DNA from: Aspidiotus rigidus
Taxonomy: Eukaryota > Arthropoda > Insecta > Hemiptera > Diaspididae
Assembly: GCA_035079385.1 (NCBI GenBank)
Contig: JAVHKY010000029.1
Span: 3,968,001-4,032,000 of the forward strand
Length of the DNA stretch: 64,000 nt
Direction of reading: 5' to 3'
In this document: positions 1-21,498 of the stretch, one piece after another
Position numbering within the stretch: position 1 is the first letter of the stretch
Layout of the letters: each line of letters starts with the position of its first letter
Translations under genes and position numbers: made by a program
The notes under the pieces: model-generated
Told to the model about the DNA's origin: nothing
Database searches by the model: none
What the model saw: the letters and a program-made list of their open reading frames with translations, nothing else

Positions 1-9703
<9,703 letters not shown>

Positions 9704-10187
9704 GATGATAGTGTTATTAATGATGAGCAAAATTGGTTTATGGGACAAATATTAAACTTAGAACGTTCACTTCAGACTCTAACAATGTACAATTATTTAG
9801 TAAAGTAGATACGAGTACGTATGATTCTTTTGGCAACTGACAAATCATTAAATAATAAGTAGGTACCGGTACTCTTCCACTAGCTATACATACTACTAAT
9901 ATTTTTTGCCTCAACAAGTTTCACGTTTAATATTTCTTTATATTTATCATCCAATAAAAATAATTTACTTTTTGTTGACTTGATACCAAACTTTCTCTTA
10001 GAAAAACTCAATACAAAGCTGTACAAATCCATATGGTTTTTTTCATATTTTTGAATTCGTATTTTCATGCAAGTAATTTTTATCATTGAAACGTCTGAAG
10101 AGCTTCAATATAGTTTATTCACCTAATTACTTCGAGATTCCTTTTATAGCTAGGCTGTTGCAAATATCATTCATTCTAGAGCGTGGG

Positions 10188-10345
10188 TAAACTATACCTA
10201 CAGTCTGTTCCACGAGAGTTTGGTATTATAAACGATAGGCAACCCACGTCACTCACGCTTATTTCACGTTACGGAGCGAATATAATGCGGGTTCCCCGTG
10301 ATTTATAATACCAAACTCTCGTGGAACAGACTGTAGCATAGTTTA
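10188..10345. mobile_element. 158-bp hairpin MITE
   Basis: Terminal inverted repeats of about 43 bases. The left end reads TAAACTAT then ACAGTCTGTTCCACGAGAG, and the right end is its complement, finishing CATAGTTTA. The central 65 bases include a CG-rich stretch (CACGTTACGGAGCG). There is no coding capacity. No convincing target duplication was found, since the flanking bases are short and AT-rich. Confidence 0.7.
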
Positions 10346-10780
10346 CTTTACTAGTGAATTGGGATGTTAACCCAAGTTGCGTAAGTTGGTAGCCGTGCTC
10401 GAACATGTGGGGGATAATTTTAACGTACCTACCATGCTTCATGATGGGGAATTTGAAATTTTAAAATACGATTTAAATTACTACAATTCGTAATATCAAA
10501 AAATTATATCCTATAAATTGTTTAAACACTTCAAGAGAATCGATAACTAAAAGAAGTAATTCTAATAGTGAAGTATTGAGTCATCTACTACTAATTGAAA
10601 ATCTCGTTTCTTATGGCCGAATACATTGAACGTAAAATCGTCACCCAGAAATTCAAGTGACGAGAGAGGAAGGCGATTCTAGCGCTACCAAACAGGTTCT
10701 AACTTGTTGCGTTCCCAACACTTGCGTTCCTTTTGTGATGGGAAATCTTCGCAACTCAAATAACTGTTATTGCTTAAGAG

Positions 10781-11213
10781 TAGGGTTTGCGAAATAACAG
10801 TTAGGTATTTAACTGTTATTGACCAATAACCGAGATGAAAAAGTTTGTTGATTGTTTGACCGATAACCGTTTAAAAGGAAATATTTTGTGCATTGACCGT
10901 GACCGTTTGACCGATAAATGTTTCGATCAAAACGGTCGTAACAGTTAGGTTGACAGTTATTTTTCAATGTTTTTTTATTTAAAAACATGTTTTTTTCTAA
11001 AAAAAAAAACATGTTTTTTCTTCCAAAAATTGTTTTGACCGTTATGAACTGGTATGGCCGAATCATTTTTCAATAATGGTCCTGACCGTTATGATCGTTC
11101 GACAGTTTCAATTTTGAAGCTGACCAGACCGATAACCGTTGACCGTTTTAATTTTGAAGTTGACCGGACCCATAACCGTTATCCACTTATAATTATTTCG
11201 GTCGAAAACCCTA
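10781..11213. mobile_element. hAT-type MITE with perfect 8-bp target duplication
   Basis: A 433-bp element beginning TAGGGTTTGCGAAATAAC and ending with the inverted GGTCGAAAACCCTA. It is flanked on both sides by the identical octamer CTTAAGAG (10773-10780 and 11214-11221), the signature of hAT insertion. The interior is rich in GACCGTTATGACCG-like repeats in both orientations. A second member of the same family lies at 38174-38903. No transposase is encoded. Confidence 0.85.
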
Positions 11214-11432
11214 CTTAAGAGGAGGGCAGGGAGAAAAGGTTGAGATTGCTTCTGAATTACTTATGTACAATCATTGTAAAATCTTGATAAGATCTTGTCG
11301 TTTCTGAGGGGTACTTATTAAATTCATTATTTCTTGAGAAATTGAAGGAAAACTAAAAACAAAAATCACCTTTAGTTTTGACTTTGAGTCATCATCACTG
11401 TTTGCTTATCAGTATTCAAACGCGCTCAAATT

Positions 11433-11517
11433 AAACAAATGTGCAATCCAAAAAATCAAGTGGTGGTGCAGGTGGTCCACCACCACCACCTAATTTTTTG
11501 GATTGCACATCTGTTTA
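11433..11517. repeat. Short hairpin with GGTGGT loop
   Basis: Inverted arms containing ATGTGCAATCCAAAAAATCA (left) and its complement (right), followed inward by GTGGTGGTG facing CACCACCACCACC. The total span is about 85 bases. It may be a miniature transposon or fold-back RNA. No flanking duplication was identified. Confidence 0.7.
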
Positions 11518-12657
11518 CATTGAGCGAGAAATAAGAATACCTCTATAGTCTCCTTTGACTATAATTAATTAATTATACCTCTTATGGACTGAGCTTTGTA
11601 TATTGCAATGTTAAACGAGCGTGGAAACATGTATAGCGTGCGGAACGCAGCGAGGGTGAGTGCGCGGAGGAGTAACAGCTTCTCCTCCCTCCGCAATCAA
11701 TCACGTCGGCTATGTTAAGTCCTCCGCATCTTATTTTCTTATAATATCTTTCCACGGGTAAACGTCGTCTTAGCTCAGTCCATAAGAAATAGTCTCATTG
11801 CGCCTTATTATCAAACTGAGCTGCCACCTGCGGTCTGCAATTGCCAATCACCAAACACGTTTGCATACACATGACACTACTACACGCGTACTAATTCACT
11901 GCTGAAAAAGTGATCGCTGCGACGCGGGTACATGAGCTTATGGGGAAACCAATTTTTCAAAAACTTTTAACTCATTGTAAAACCAACGTGGAACTATTAT
12001 TTTTTGTAAATCATATTCATTACAGTTATAGAAAAGAGCGTAGAAATATCTACCTTCTTAGAAGCAATACTGAATTAAATAATATAATTAATTTTCAAAG
12101 ATTACCGTATTCGGACCTAGCAACGGAGTGGCTGACACCTCGCGGCAGTTCTTAGAACTTAGGTTTCAACACACCACTACAAACATACATACGCACGATG
12201 CTGTTATCAAGGTTAGGATGAAATTCCCAATTTTGCATGAGAGTTCTGTATAATTGCTTCATAACTTTATTCAAATTCTTTCAATTCTTATGAAATATAA
12301 CTCATTTGAAAGAAAATTTTCGACACCACAAACATATCCCTGAAGTTCTTCTCATACGTACAATATTTTCCGAGAAAAAAGTATCGAACGTGTTTCTTCG
12401 TAGTATTTTTGATTTTCATCCTAACGTTGATAAGGCGCGACGCTAGCGCGCAACGGGTCTGCTAGGTCCGAATAATATGTAGTATGTAGGTACACAGATC
12501 GAATATTCTACGTATTTTACACAGGCAACACTAGCGAATCTACAATATTCCCGATCGGGGTCGAAATAACGGCTTAGACCTTAGAGGCTTAGACAGAATA
12601 AGTCCTTACTCCTTAATACCCCAGACTTTGTATTATCAATTTAGCACCTTTTAGCAC

Positions 12658-12880
12658 TAGGGTACTATAGAGGGGGGTATGGCAACACGCCATTTTAGCA
12701 GCAAAAAGAAGTGTTCGACGTACGAATGCGTATCGCAAAGCATCGCGAGAAAACGAACGTGGCCGATGTTGCCCGGCCCTGCCGAATATTCCGCGACACT
12801 GCGCGAACGCGTTCGTGCTTGAGAGCCTTCTTTTTGCTGCTAAAATGGCGTATTGCCATACCCCCCTCTATAGTACCCTA
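12658..12880. mobile_element. 223-bp MITE with CG-rich core and TTAGCAC target duplication
   Basis: Inverted termini of about 50 bases: TAGGGTACTATAGAGGGGGG at the left and its complement at the right, extending through GCCATTTTAGCAGCAAAAAG. It is flanked by TTAGCAC on both sides (12651-12657 and 12881-12887). The core of about 115 bases is rich in CpG (ACGTACGAATGCG, GCGCGAACGCGTTCG), unlike the AT-rich surroundings. A 7-8 bp duplication suggests hAT or a related superfamily. No ORF. Confidence 0.78.
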
Positions 12881-13429
12881 TTAGCACTCGAACAGTCGAA
12901 CTTACTTTTCCTCAAGTAATCTGTTTATACCATGGTCTTTCCAAGATCCCAAGATAATTATCGTGAAGTGGCAAGTGTTCATAATTCTTAAATCTACTCA
13001 TAATAATAATTATCATGAAAACTCAAGAATTAATTTACCATAGTCGTGCTCTTCGTACCTATAACGCGAAGCATCGTTTCGAATCGTAGAAATTTAAGGC
13101 AAGGAATTTACTCCGATTTCATAATACATGGAATACTATCAATATGAAGCTGAGTTGAATCAGGAGAAGGATTTTATGAGTGTTTGACTCCCAAAATGTT
13201 CACAGGTTTTATCATATTCGAATTCCGATTTACTCTTTTTAGGATATACTAAGCTTACAATATTGTGCGCTGTAATTGACTTTTACGTCGCGTAATAAGA
13301 ACAATGTCTGGCTTCTGGGATCTTCTTTGACAACATTTGTTTACTTTTTCGTATGTCAGCATTAATTTTTTACTCCTCATTCTTACCCTTTCTACTTGAA
13401 CCACAGTGCTAAATGATCTGGAACCAATC

Positions 13430-14697
13430 ATGGAAGGTGAAGAAGAACCGTTTTTACGAAATATAGAATGGCATATGATGGACAAATCAAAATTCTTTCC
13501 GCTGAGTATGCTTAGCCATTTCTGTGTACGTGGGTCTCTGTATCCACTCACGTTGATAAAAACACGGCTGCAGTTACAGAAACACGATCAGATGTACAAA
13601 GGTATAATTATGATATTTCTTCTCATGTAGAACCTTCAATGTACTCATCACGTTTTATAATTCGAAAAACTGATTTGTTCCAGGTCTCATAGATGCCGGC
13701 TTAAAAATATATAGATCGGAAGGCGTGTCTGGATTATACAGAGGTTTTTGGGTGAATTCGATTCAAATATTCTCTGGGATCTGTTATATTGGAACTTACG
13801 AAAGTGTTAGACATATTTCTAGTCAATATAACATCAATCCGCAATTAAAGACTCTCTGTGCGGGAGGTGCAGCTTCCGTGGTTGGACAAACTATCATCGT
13901 TCCTTTTGACGTGATCAGTCAACATCTCATGTTATTAGGTTTACTAGAAAGAAATTCGCCAAAAAAAGTATGGAACATTCATATAGATTTATTCTTTACT
14001 TCTGTTAAAAGAATGAATCATTGATATTCCTCTCCACAGTTGGTGCTGTATCCTTTGGGTATGACCATAAACCCCGCTCAGTCAAAATTTCGAACTGCCA
14101 TTGACATTGGACAATTCATCTATTATCAAGACGGTTTCCTAGGTTTCTATCGAGGTTACCTTGCTTCAATGTTCACGTACGTTCCAAATAGTGCCATCTG
14201 GTGGTCTTTATATCATATATATCAAGGTAACGGGATAGAATCTTACAATCATTTACATTTCATAGAATTTCTTAATCAGCTTTCTTATGCGACGTATATT
14301 TCAGATAAATTACGTATGGTCCTGCCAGAAAATATATCGTACTTGTTTATTCAGTGTGTAGCGGGAACATTGGGTGGATTCACGACTACTCTCATTACCA
14401 ATCCAATGGATACCATTCGTGCAAGACTTCAAGTATGGGTTCAGAAAATTCTTGAATCATTTTTTTGAATTTTTCGTTTCTCATGAGTATTCTATCAAAA
14501 TCCAGGTTCAACGGACCAGTTCCATTAATCGAGCGTTTAAATCGTTATGGCACGAAGAAGGTATTTGGATGTTCACGAAAGGACTTTCGGCTCGTTTAGT
14601 TCAATCGGTTATGTTTAGTTTTTCGATAATCTTAGGTTACGAAACAATAAAGAGAGTAAGCGTAAAAGAAGAGTTTGAAGGTCATGTTCGGTGGTAA
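13430..14697 (+). CDS. SLC25A44: SLC25A44-like mitochondrial carrier (Drosophila CG5805 family)
   Basis: Inner-membrane solute carrier. The vertebrate SLC25A44 has been linked to mitochondrial branched-chain amino acid import. Five exons join in frame: 13430-13601, 13684-13967, 14040-14226, 14305-14432 and 14506-14697, for 320 residues against about 314 in human. The three carrier repeats show their signatures: YPLTLIKTRLQ, VPFDVISQHLM and NPMDTIRARLQ. The first has Thr where most carriers have Asp, as is normal for this subfamily. Other family blocks are GLYRGF, GFYRGYLASM, VPNSAIWW and GLSARLVQS, and the protein ends HVRW. The ATG at 13430 is chosen because the peptide from there matches the family N-terminus (EWHMMDKSKFFPLSM). 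An AG just before 13407 could be a splice acceptor for an extra 5' exon. Exon 2 must end at 13967 (donor gtatgg), because the donor at 13939 would break the frame. A polyadenylation signal AATAAA lies at 14767. Confidence 0.93.
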
Positions 14698-15972
14698 TGA
14701 CGCTCGTTAAATTGCGTTTTTCTCATGTTACCATATTTATATGTACTAGTTCTTGTTTTGTTACCGAATAAAATAGTAATTACTCATCATCTTTATTTAT
14801 ATTCTTCTGTATTTCTTCGTCGAGCGTTTTGATTTGATTTTTGGTGACTATGAGTCCAATCCGAAAACTATCTTCGACCCTTTTCCGAAATCAAGATTTA
14901 TCTGATGGATCATTTTCCTGTAATCGGGGCCCATAGAACAAAATGATCACCAAAAACGGCAAAATTATCTGGGCGGTATTCAGAAAAATTTATACTCTTC
15001 GAGACTCCAATTTTGAATTCGATTCTTAATATCAAAACCAAATCGACCGTAGAACAACAGGTTCCCTGCGTTCTCCGTTCAACTTTGTTAAGAATACAAT
15101 GATTTTTTTGATACTTCGTCGTAGAAATAAAATTGTATACAGCTAAATAAGAGTGTATTATTCCACAGGTTGACAATACATAATATTTGACACTATCAAG
15201 CGCGAAAGTATGAGTAATAAATCTTCCAAAGAAAAATGTACAGAAAACGAAATGGCGAATCTACAAGAATATTTCGATAATGTATTCCCTCTGGGTAAAA
15301 TTATTACGAACTTCTCTTTCAAACAGAAGTAAATGTACATGAATGAAGAGAAAGAAAAAAAAGGTAACCTAAATAAAATAACGAGAGATCATAACACTGT
15401 TCCTTTAGTTCTGAGTTTTATAGCATTATAGGACGGAAAATTATATTTTAGTTATTAATATGCGTCAGACTAGACTTTTCCTGATCGAAAAATAAATTCA
15501 TTCAATCGTTGTTCACCGGGCATTAATCGTCATTATACGGTCTACAAAAACTGTCTGAAAAATTATTATACTTTGAATATCTCCCAATGTTAAGCAGTCG
15601 CGCAACAACATTTCTAGACGTATATTCTTTATTTCGACCAATCATAATTCAACTTCACTCTTCTTATTTCAGGACTCCTCTTCTGTTCTCGAGATAATTT
15701 CTTTCTTTCGACTGTATCGGACTCATTCATCAACTAAATTCGATTAACCGTAATTGAATTTCACACTATCTTACCTCGATTTAATTTCCCCGACCTTGGC
15801 GTCAATTATCAATAAAATCATGAAATAGTGCTCGTGCTCGAGAAGAGAGTATTTGACGCTTGTGAAGTATATGCTGTACATTGTACGTAAGAACATGATG
15901 CAACAGATAGCACTTGGAAAAATGAATCTTTTTTATCACAGAAGATGTAAATTCTTGACGAGTGACTGTTCA
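14698..15972. other. Convergent intergenic region (carrier / KLHL18)
   Basis: The 3' flanks of two convergent genes. AATAAA at 14767 serves the carrier. On the minus strand, AATAAA complementary to 15628-15633 could serve KLHL18. Bases 15055-15105 carry a copy of the dispersed sequence ACAGGTTCCCTGCGTTC ... AACTTTGTTAAG, which also forms the arms of the 5935-7085 foldback. No coding sequence recognised. Confidence 0.55.
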
Positions 15973-18926
15973 CTATAGACGCAGGATAACGCCAGCGCCC
16001 ACCCCACCTTCATGAGCGCACATTGAAGCAACAAACGACCAGGAATTTTGCTTAGGGTCGTACACTTCCACGGATGTTAAATTAGAATTACCATCGTAAC
16101 CTCCGATGGCCCATAATTTCCCCATATTGGCCACTAGAGCCACACGACTACGCATTACGTTCATCGGCGCTATAAATTCCCATCTGAAATATATTCATTC
16201 AGCGTGATACAAGGGAGTACGTCGATACCACGATAATTCAATGTCATCACTTAAAATGACTCACTTATCACTTTTAGGATCGTAAACTTCAACAGTTTGT
16301 AAGAAGGTACAACCGTCGTAACCCCCGCATACATACAATTTGTCATTAAGAACTGCAACTCCCAAACGACATCTTTTCGTTTTCATTGGCGTTACTGAAT
16401 TCCAGCTTCCGTTTCTAGGATCGAATCTCTCCACCTACCGAGAATACACTTTTTTTAATGGAAACTGAATTTTGAGAAAATAGTTTTTTTTTTTTCACTA
16501 GTTAGAAAGTACAAACCGAGTCGAATATTGAGAGCCCATCGTGACCTCCTAAAGCGTAAACGAATCCGTTGAACGCGATAACACCACCAGCGCTTCTATG
16601 TTTTTGCATACACGTCATTATAGTCCACTCATTTCGTTCAGGAATATAACACTCTACCGTGTTTAAGGATGTGACACCATCGTAACCTCCGCATACAAAG
16701 AGACGGCCATCCAAAGCAGCAGCACCGACCGCACTGAAAGCATTTAACATCAACATGAAGTACTGGCATTTGGAATCATTCCCTTATATTGTTTGACAAA
16801 CCTCCGATTATAATGCATTTCCGCTACTTTTGTCCAAATTCGTTTAACAGGATTAAAAACTTCCGCGGTCGCCAGACGCTCCGAACCATTATACCCACCA
16901 ACAGCGAAAAGTTTGTTCATCATAACTGCTACACCTACCCTACTTCTCAACATGCTCATGGCTTCAGCCATCTTCCACTTATTGGCGATGGGGTCATAAA
17001 CTTCTACCGTACTCAAACTGTCTCCTGCAGTAAGAAAAAAAAAAACAATTATCAAGGTTATAAGTGGTGGTAGCAGGTCATGACCTATTAAATATCCATC
17101 AATCAAAAAAAATAAGCCTCTTTGAGAGAAAATCGCTAAATCCAGTATTATTGAAGAGAGGGAGACAACACAAATTTTTTCTCTGGTCTAATTTATATTA
17201 TTCACAATAACCAACCGGTTTTCGTAAGTCCACCAACAGCAAAAATGTGTCCAACTATGCATCGCGGTTGAGTTTTATAGCTTTGAAGTAACATTTTCCG
17301 TTCAGGCATTATGTAGAAATCACGAGCTTCATCAAGAAGATCCCTGAAACAAATTCTTTTTCATAAATTATCGAAAATTAATATTCTGTTAGTATTACAC
17401 GTCTAATTATACTGACCTGCATTCATGAGACGACTTTATAAGACTTTCTTTAGATACAATATCCACCAGATATTGGCGCGGCAATAATGGAAGCCTAACA
17501 AATGATAAGAGTTGAGGTAATGACAGCTTTCGTTCATCGGAGTCTCTTTTCACCCATCTCAATACAGCTTCGTAAACCTGGAACGACAATTAATATGTAA
17601 TTCGCTGCGAGAGAAAGATGCTTAGCATTATCTAACCCGATCTGAGAAAATTATAATTGTTTATTTTGATGTTGAACATCGTTTCCTCTCAGCGGGTTAA
17701 TGATTATCGACTTTCACGAAAATTGTACCTGTTCTTCCGATTTAACGTGTAATTCGTCTTTCTTAACCATTTCTATCACTTCAGGCGAGTTCAGTGATAA
17801 AAACTCTTCTGACAACGAAACCTCGGTGAAATGCGTATTGATATATTTGTTGGCGGAATCGAGTAACAGCGTGGACCCCAGGGCATCAGCGAAATTTCGA
17901 ATACCTAATACGTTGTTAGGGTTAAATCTTGGCAGAGGGAGGGGAAAAGAAATTAAACAATTAGATCTTTTTAAAAACTTGGCGAAATTGATCGTTGATA
18001 GAATATTTCTTCACCTCTTCTTCAAAAAATCTGCACACGCGTTCTTCACTCGAGGCAACTGTAAAAAATTCGCACCCGACATCAATGATTGGACGTTGCT
18101 GATGTTTATAGCTACATGCCCGGTGTAAGCGAAGTTGATCAATGTTTCTAGAGCTCTGTAAATACAAGAACAATAAATTTCATGTGAATTATTTTACGAA
18201 AAAGCAATTATTTAAGACTAATTTTAAGGTAAAAAAAGATGGTACGCTACATTTCACCTTTTTCAGGGAAATGAAATACTACCCAAATTTTCTAGGAGAG
18301 GCAAAGTTGTGAGTAGAAGACAGTAGGACTATCAACACACCGTCTTACATAAAAACGTCGTAATATGGGTATATGAAAATGTAACTGCGTACATTTTGTT
18401 AAACAAAGAACAAGATGTTTCAACACCGATACAAAGAAACTTTCTGAACACTTGGAGAAACTGAGAAAAAATTTGCTAAGAAATAAACGGCAAATATTCT
18501 TACGAAGCATCGATCCCTTGCATGAAAATTTCCTCCTGTTTACTTTCAACCATATTTATAGAAAACATGGCTCTGAAATAAGGAATTGTGGCAGCTAGCA
18601 CGATTCTATGACCGCTGAAAGTATGAGAGTCAACCTAAAATTACAAAGAAAAAATAGTAATTTTTTAGTAGGTCGTCTCAATTGGTGCAATGATAAATTT
18701 CAATTTTTACCGTAAGATTAACGTCGCACAGAGTTCCCTGTTTACGGATTTCCTCCATGATTCGAAATCCTTCGGAAAACATATCCAGTTGTTGGAAAAT
18801 TACGCAGTCTTCGCATTCGGAATGCGGTGAATTCCTGTACGAAATTTGCTTCGCTTCAGTTTCATAGTAATCCGAGGTGAAGGAATCATCATCAAAATCA
18901 GTCAAAATTTTAGAATTCCGTTGCAT
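15973..18926 (-). CDS. KLHL18: Kelch-like protein 18 (BTB-BACK-Kelch, Cullin-3 substrate adaptor)
   Basis: Substrate receptor of a Cullin-3 ubiquitin ligase. Ten exons join in frame: 18926-18711, 18634-18504, 18155-18015, 17927-17729, 17577-17417, 17343-17216, 17024-16802, 16733-16517, 16434-16265 and 16183-15973, for 598 residues against 574 in human KLHL18. The BTB domain starts at [20 protein letters not shown] and continues through [19 protein letters not shown]. The BACK domain includes [20 protein letters not shown] and [20 protein letters not shown]. Six Kelch blades follow, each with a GG pair ([68 protein letters not shown]). The C-terminal tail [12 protein letters not shown] is diagnostic for KLHL18 rather than KLHL12 or KLHL20. 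The acidic N-terminal extension of about 45 residues is lineage-specific. Translation starts at the only upstream in-frame ATG of exon 1. Confidence 0.95.
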
Positions 18927-20721
18927 TTGCTCAGATTTGATAAATCAACCAGAACGTAAACCACGGGAAAATGCTAGGAAGAAAAGTTGAGATAATCTAA
19001 TCAATGATTCTTGAAGAATCTTCTACTTCATTACACCTTCATGAAAAAAGAACGATCAATAATTCGAATGAAAAACACTGGAAAGTTATTATTCATATTT
19101 TAAAAAACGAAAATTTGTTTCTTGATTTCGAAATTTCCAACTGTAACCTCTCTGGGAGTCTTGGATGCTTTATCATTCATTCGAGTTCTTTCGCCTTGTA
19201 ACTTCAAATCACAATTAATGCTACGCTAGCGCCTGAGCAGTGAGCTCAGCAGACAGACCGCTTGTCAATGATATTATTTCGAGTGACGTCAGCGTAGATA
19301 ACGGTATTTGAATGACGCTGGGAAAACGTAAACAATAACATTGACTTTATAATAATGACAATAAAAAATGGCCAAATGGGCGAATGTAGGCTGATGGCAA
19401 CCGGGAAGGTTTGATGGGTCCTCATCCGCTCAATACTGCAATAACTGCCATTCTGACCATTAATTAATTATTTCAAGAGATAAGAGCTGCGTATAGGGTG
19501 AAGAAATCAAGTTGGAGGAGATGATTTTTCCCCAGATCTCTGAAAAATCTGAAAAAATAATAATGATGTTCATCGTCCTCCGATCTTCATTGTGGTGTTC
19601 ATGACGTCATTTTCGTCAGCGATTTTGCAACACTTCTCTTTTAATGATTGTAATAGATTAGGGTACAAAAAATATGTCAACTCTCAAGCTAGTAGCTACA
19701 CATGAAAAATTATGGTTTGTAAAGTATTCAGACGAATGCACGGGAGTAACCTTCTAGGAGTTCTAGGCAAGGCGACTTGAAAAATTTCAATAATCGAGAA
19801 GTCCATTCGAGAAATTTCGGTCTCATAATCAACCGTAACCGTTTGTCGACGATGAAATTGAAAACCCTTCGAGAATAGTCTCCTTGCTTATATCAACGTA
19901 CTTGATGAAAGAAGTGTTTGACTTGATGGCCAAAAATATTTTTCGTGGTATTCTTTGGAGATGAAATCCCGTTGAACGTCCTAGATTTCTAGTATATCTA
20001 TCAAAACATCATTTCACAGACATTGCACCAAAGATATCTTTGCCAGCAGTGCTATTCTCACTAATTTTTCTGTTCTAATATTCATGATTCACCTTTTTTC
20101 CTACATCCTAAAGTTTCCTACCTATCGAAGAGAGAAAGAAAATCATAGTCTTCGTGATTCTTGAATTCAGAATACCTAAAAGTAATGACTTTGACGAGTT
20201 AGATCTGAAATATATAGGTATTTTTTTTTTTTTTGGAAATAAACGTTGGTGCTTGGCTCATTTAGCTACCGTTCTTTATTATTATCAAGAAAAAAGGAAA
20301 AAACATATGAACTAGTTTGATCGTAGAAAGTGATTCATCAAAACAGACTAATGCAAAACATAGAGATAAGTAGGATTTTTTTTCGAGGTACACTATTATT
20401 TTTATGCACATTTTAATCTTGGTAAGACAAACAGAAGGAGTCTGAAATCAGAATGTAAGTTCGCGCTATTACGACACGCTAAGAATAACCTCAATAATCT
20501 GGCTGTTCTACTTAGGTAATAAAGATGGTACACCGATTAGCTATAAGTATTTAACAATCGTCAAATTTTCCGCTAATTTAGGGACTAAGTGATAATGAAG
20601 ATCTATTTTATACGGTAGATGTACGTAATGAATTTTCCTCTTTTCGCGTTAAACCTCGTCATATCTGCACTTTTTAAAAAGTTTTATTTTGTTGACTACC
20701 CGTGAGCTACAATTTTCGACT
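18927..20721. other. Divergent intergenic region between KLHL18 and panC
   Basis: About 1.8 kb with no coding exon that I can support. It contains the 5' flank of KLHL18 and the presumed promoter of the transferred panC gene. Features seen are a T-run at 20221-20234 and purely AT-rich sequence. No bacterial gene remnant or insertion boundary is recognisable by eye next to panC. Confidence 0.5.
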
Positions 20722-21498
20722 ATGAAGACAATTTTTGATATTCAAGAGTGGAAAAGAATAAGGGGAGATTTAAAAGATAAGAGTATCGGTCTTGTGCATA
20801 CTATGGGAAATCTACATGCGGGACATTTAAGCTTATGCCAAAAAGCAAAACTTCAAAACGAGGTAACAATTGTGGCCATATTCATTAACCCAACACAATT
20901 TAATCACACTGAGGATTTTAAATGCTATCCACGGACTGTAGAAGAAGACAGAAAGTTTCTCGAAAAAAATAAGATGAATTATCTGTTATTATTCGACAGG
21001 AAACAGATATACCCAGACGATTATCATGTACAGATCGATGAAGTTTCAGAATTGAGTCGTACGCTAGAAGGAGAATTTCGTCCAGGCCATTTTCGAGGAA
21101 TGTTAACAGTCGTTCTAAAATATCTACAAATTGTGCGACCAACACGTTCTTATTACGGAGAAAAAGACTATCAACAACTATTACTCATTCAGAAAATGGC
21201 TAGAGCTTTCTTTTTGGAGACGAATATAATTGGTTGCCCCACGATACGCGCTGAAGACGGCTTAGCTCTAAGTTCTAGAAATTCGCGATTGGATCCGGAA
21301 CAACGCTATAAAGCGGGACTACTAGTTAAGAGTTTACAAAAGAACCAGAAAATCGAAGAAGTTATTGAAGAGTTAACGCAGCATGGATTCAGGGTTGAAT
21401 ACATTTTCGATTGTTGGGAACGACGTTTAGCTGCGGTTTGGCTAGGAGAAATCCGCTTGATAGATAATATACCGTTCAAAAATAATAAAGGTTCATAA
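20722..21498 (+). CDS. panC: Bacterial-type pantothenate synthetase (pantoate--beta-alanine ligase), horizontally acquired
   Basis: Catalyses ATP-dependent joining of pantoate and beta-alanine to give pantothenate (vitamin B5), the last step of a pathway animals normally lack. A single uninterrupted ORF of 258 residues starts at the ATG at 20722 (A at -3). Earlier in-frame TTG codons are not credible starts in a eukaryote. Family motifs are intact: nucleotidyltransferase HIGH-type loop HTMGNLHAGH, IFINPTQF, CYPRT, LEGEFRPGHFRGMLTVV, YYGEKDYQQL (catalytic Lys-Asp and Gln) and DGLALSSRN. Differences from bacterial enzymes are His where bacterial proteins usually have Pro before TMG, and a C-terminal domain shortened by about 20-25 residues while the final AWLGxxRLIDN block (here VWLGEIRLIDN) is kept. 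It lies between two spliced animal genes and has an AATAAA at 21663, so it appears to be part of the nuclear genome. No panB is nearby. In Bemisia the reported gene is a panBC fusion; here panC stands alone. Bacterial contamination is unlikely because it shares the contig with the animal genes. Confidence 0.93.
   Translation: MKTIFDIQEWKRIRGDLKDKSIGLVHTMGNLHAGHLSLCQKAKLQNEVTIVAIFINPTQFNHTEDFKCYPRTVEEDRKFLEKNKMNYLLLFDRKQIYPDDYHVQIDEVSELSRTLEGEFRPGHFRGMLTVVLKYLQIVRPTRSYYGEKDYQQLLLIQKMARAFFLETNIIGCPTIRAEDGLALSSRNSRLDPEQRYKAGLLVKSLQKNQKIEEVIEELTQHGFRVEYIFDCWERRLAAVWLGEIRLIDNIPFKNNKGS

Larger units (their letters stand above)
9704..13429. other. Divergent intergenic region between acid sphingomyelinase and the mitochondrial carrier
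   Basis: I see no coding exons with splice support here. The stretch holds four separate foldback elements, listed individually (10188, 10781, 11433, 12658). The rest is AT-rich sequence. A CG-richer patch at about 11625-11720 and the segment around 12410-12550 are not explained. Promoters of the two divergent genes should lie near 9704-9800 and upstream of 13406, but no distinctive core element could be recognised. Confidence 0.5.

Noticed and set aside
13939..13944. Donor GTTTAC after HLMLL in the carrier gene
   Set aside because: It would leave phase 1 against a phase-0 acceptor at 14040. The donor at 13968 keeps the frame and the family alignment.
20689..20721. Extended PanC start at an upstream TTG
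   Set aside because: Non-ATG starts are unlikely in a nuclear gene, and the ATG at 20722 fits the family N-terminus.
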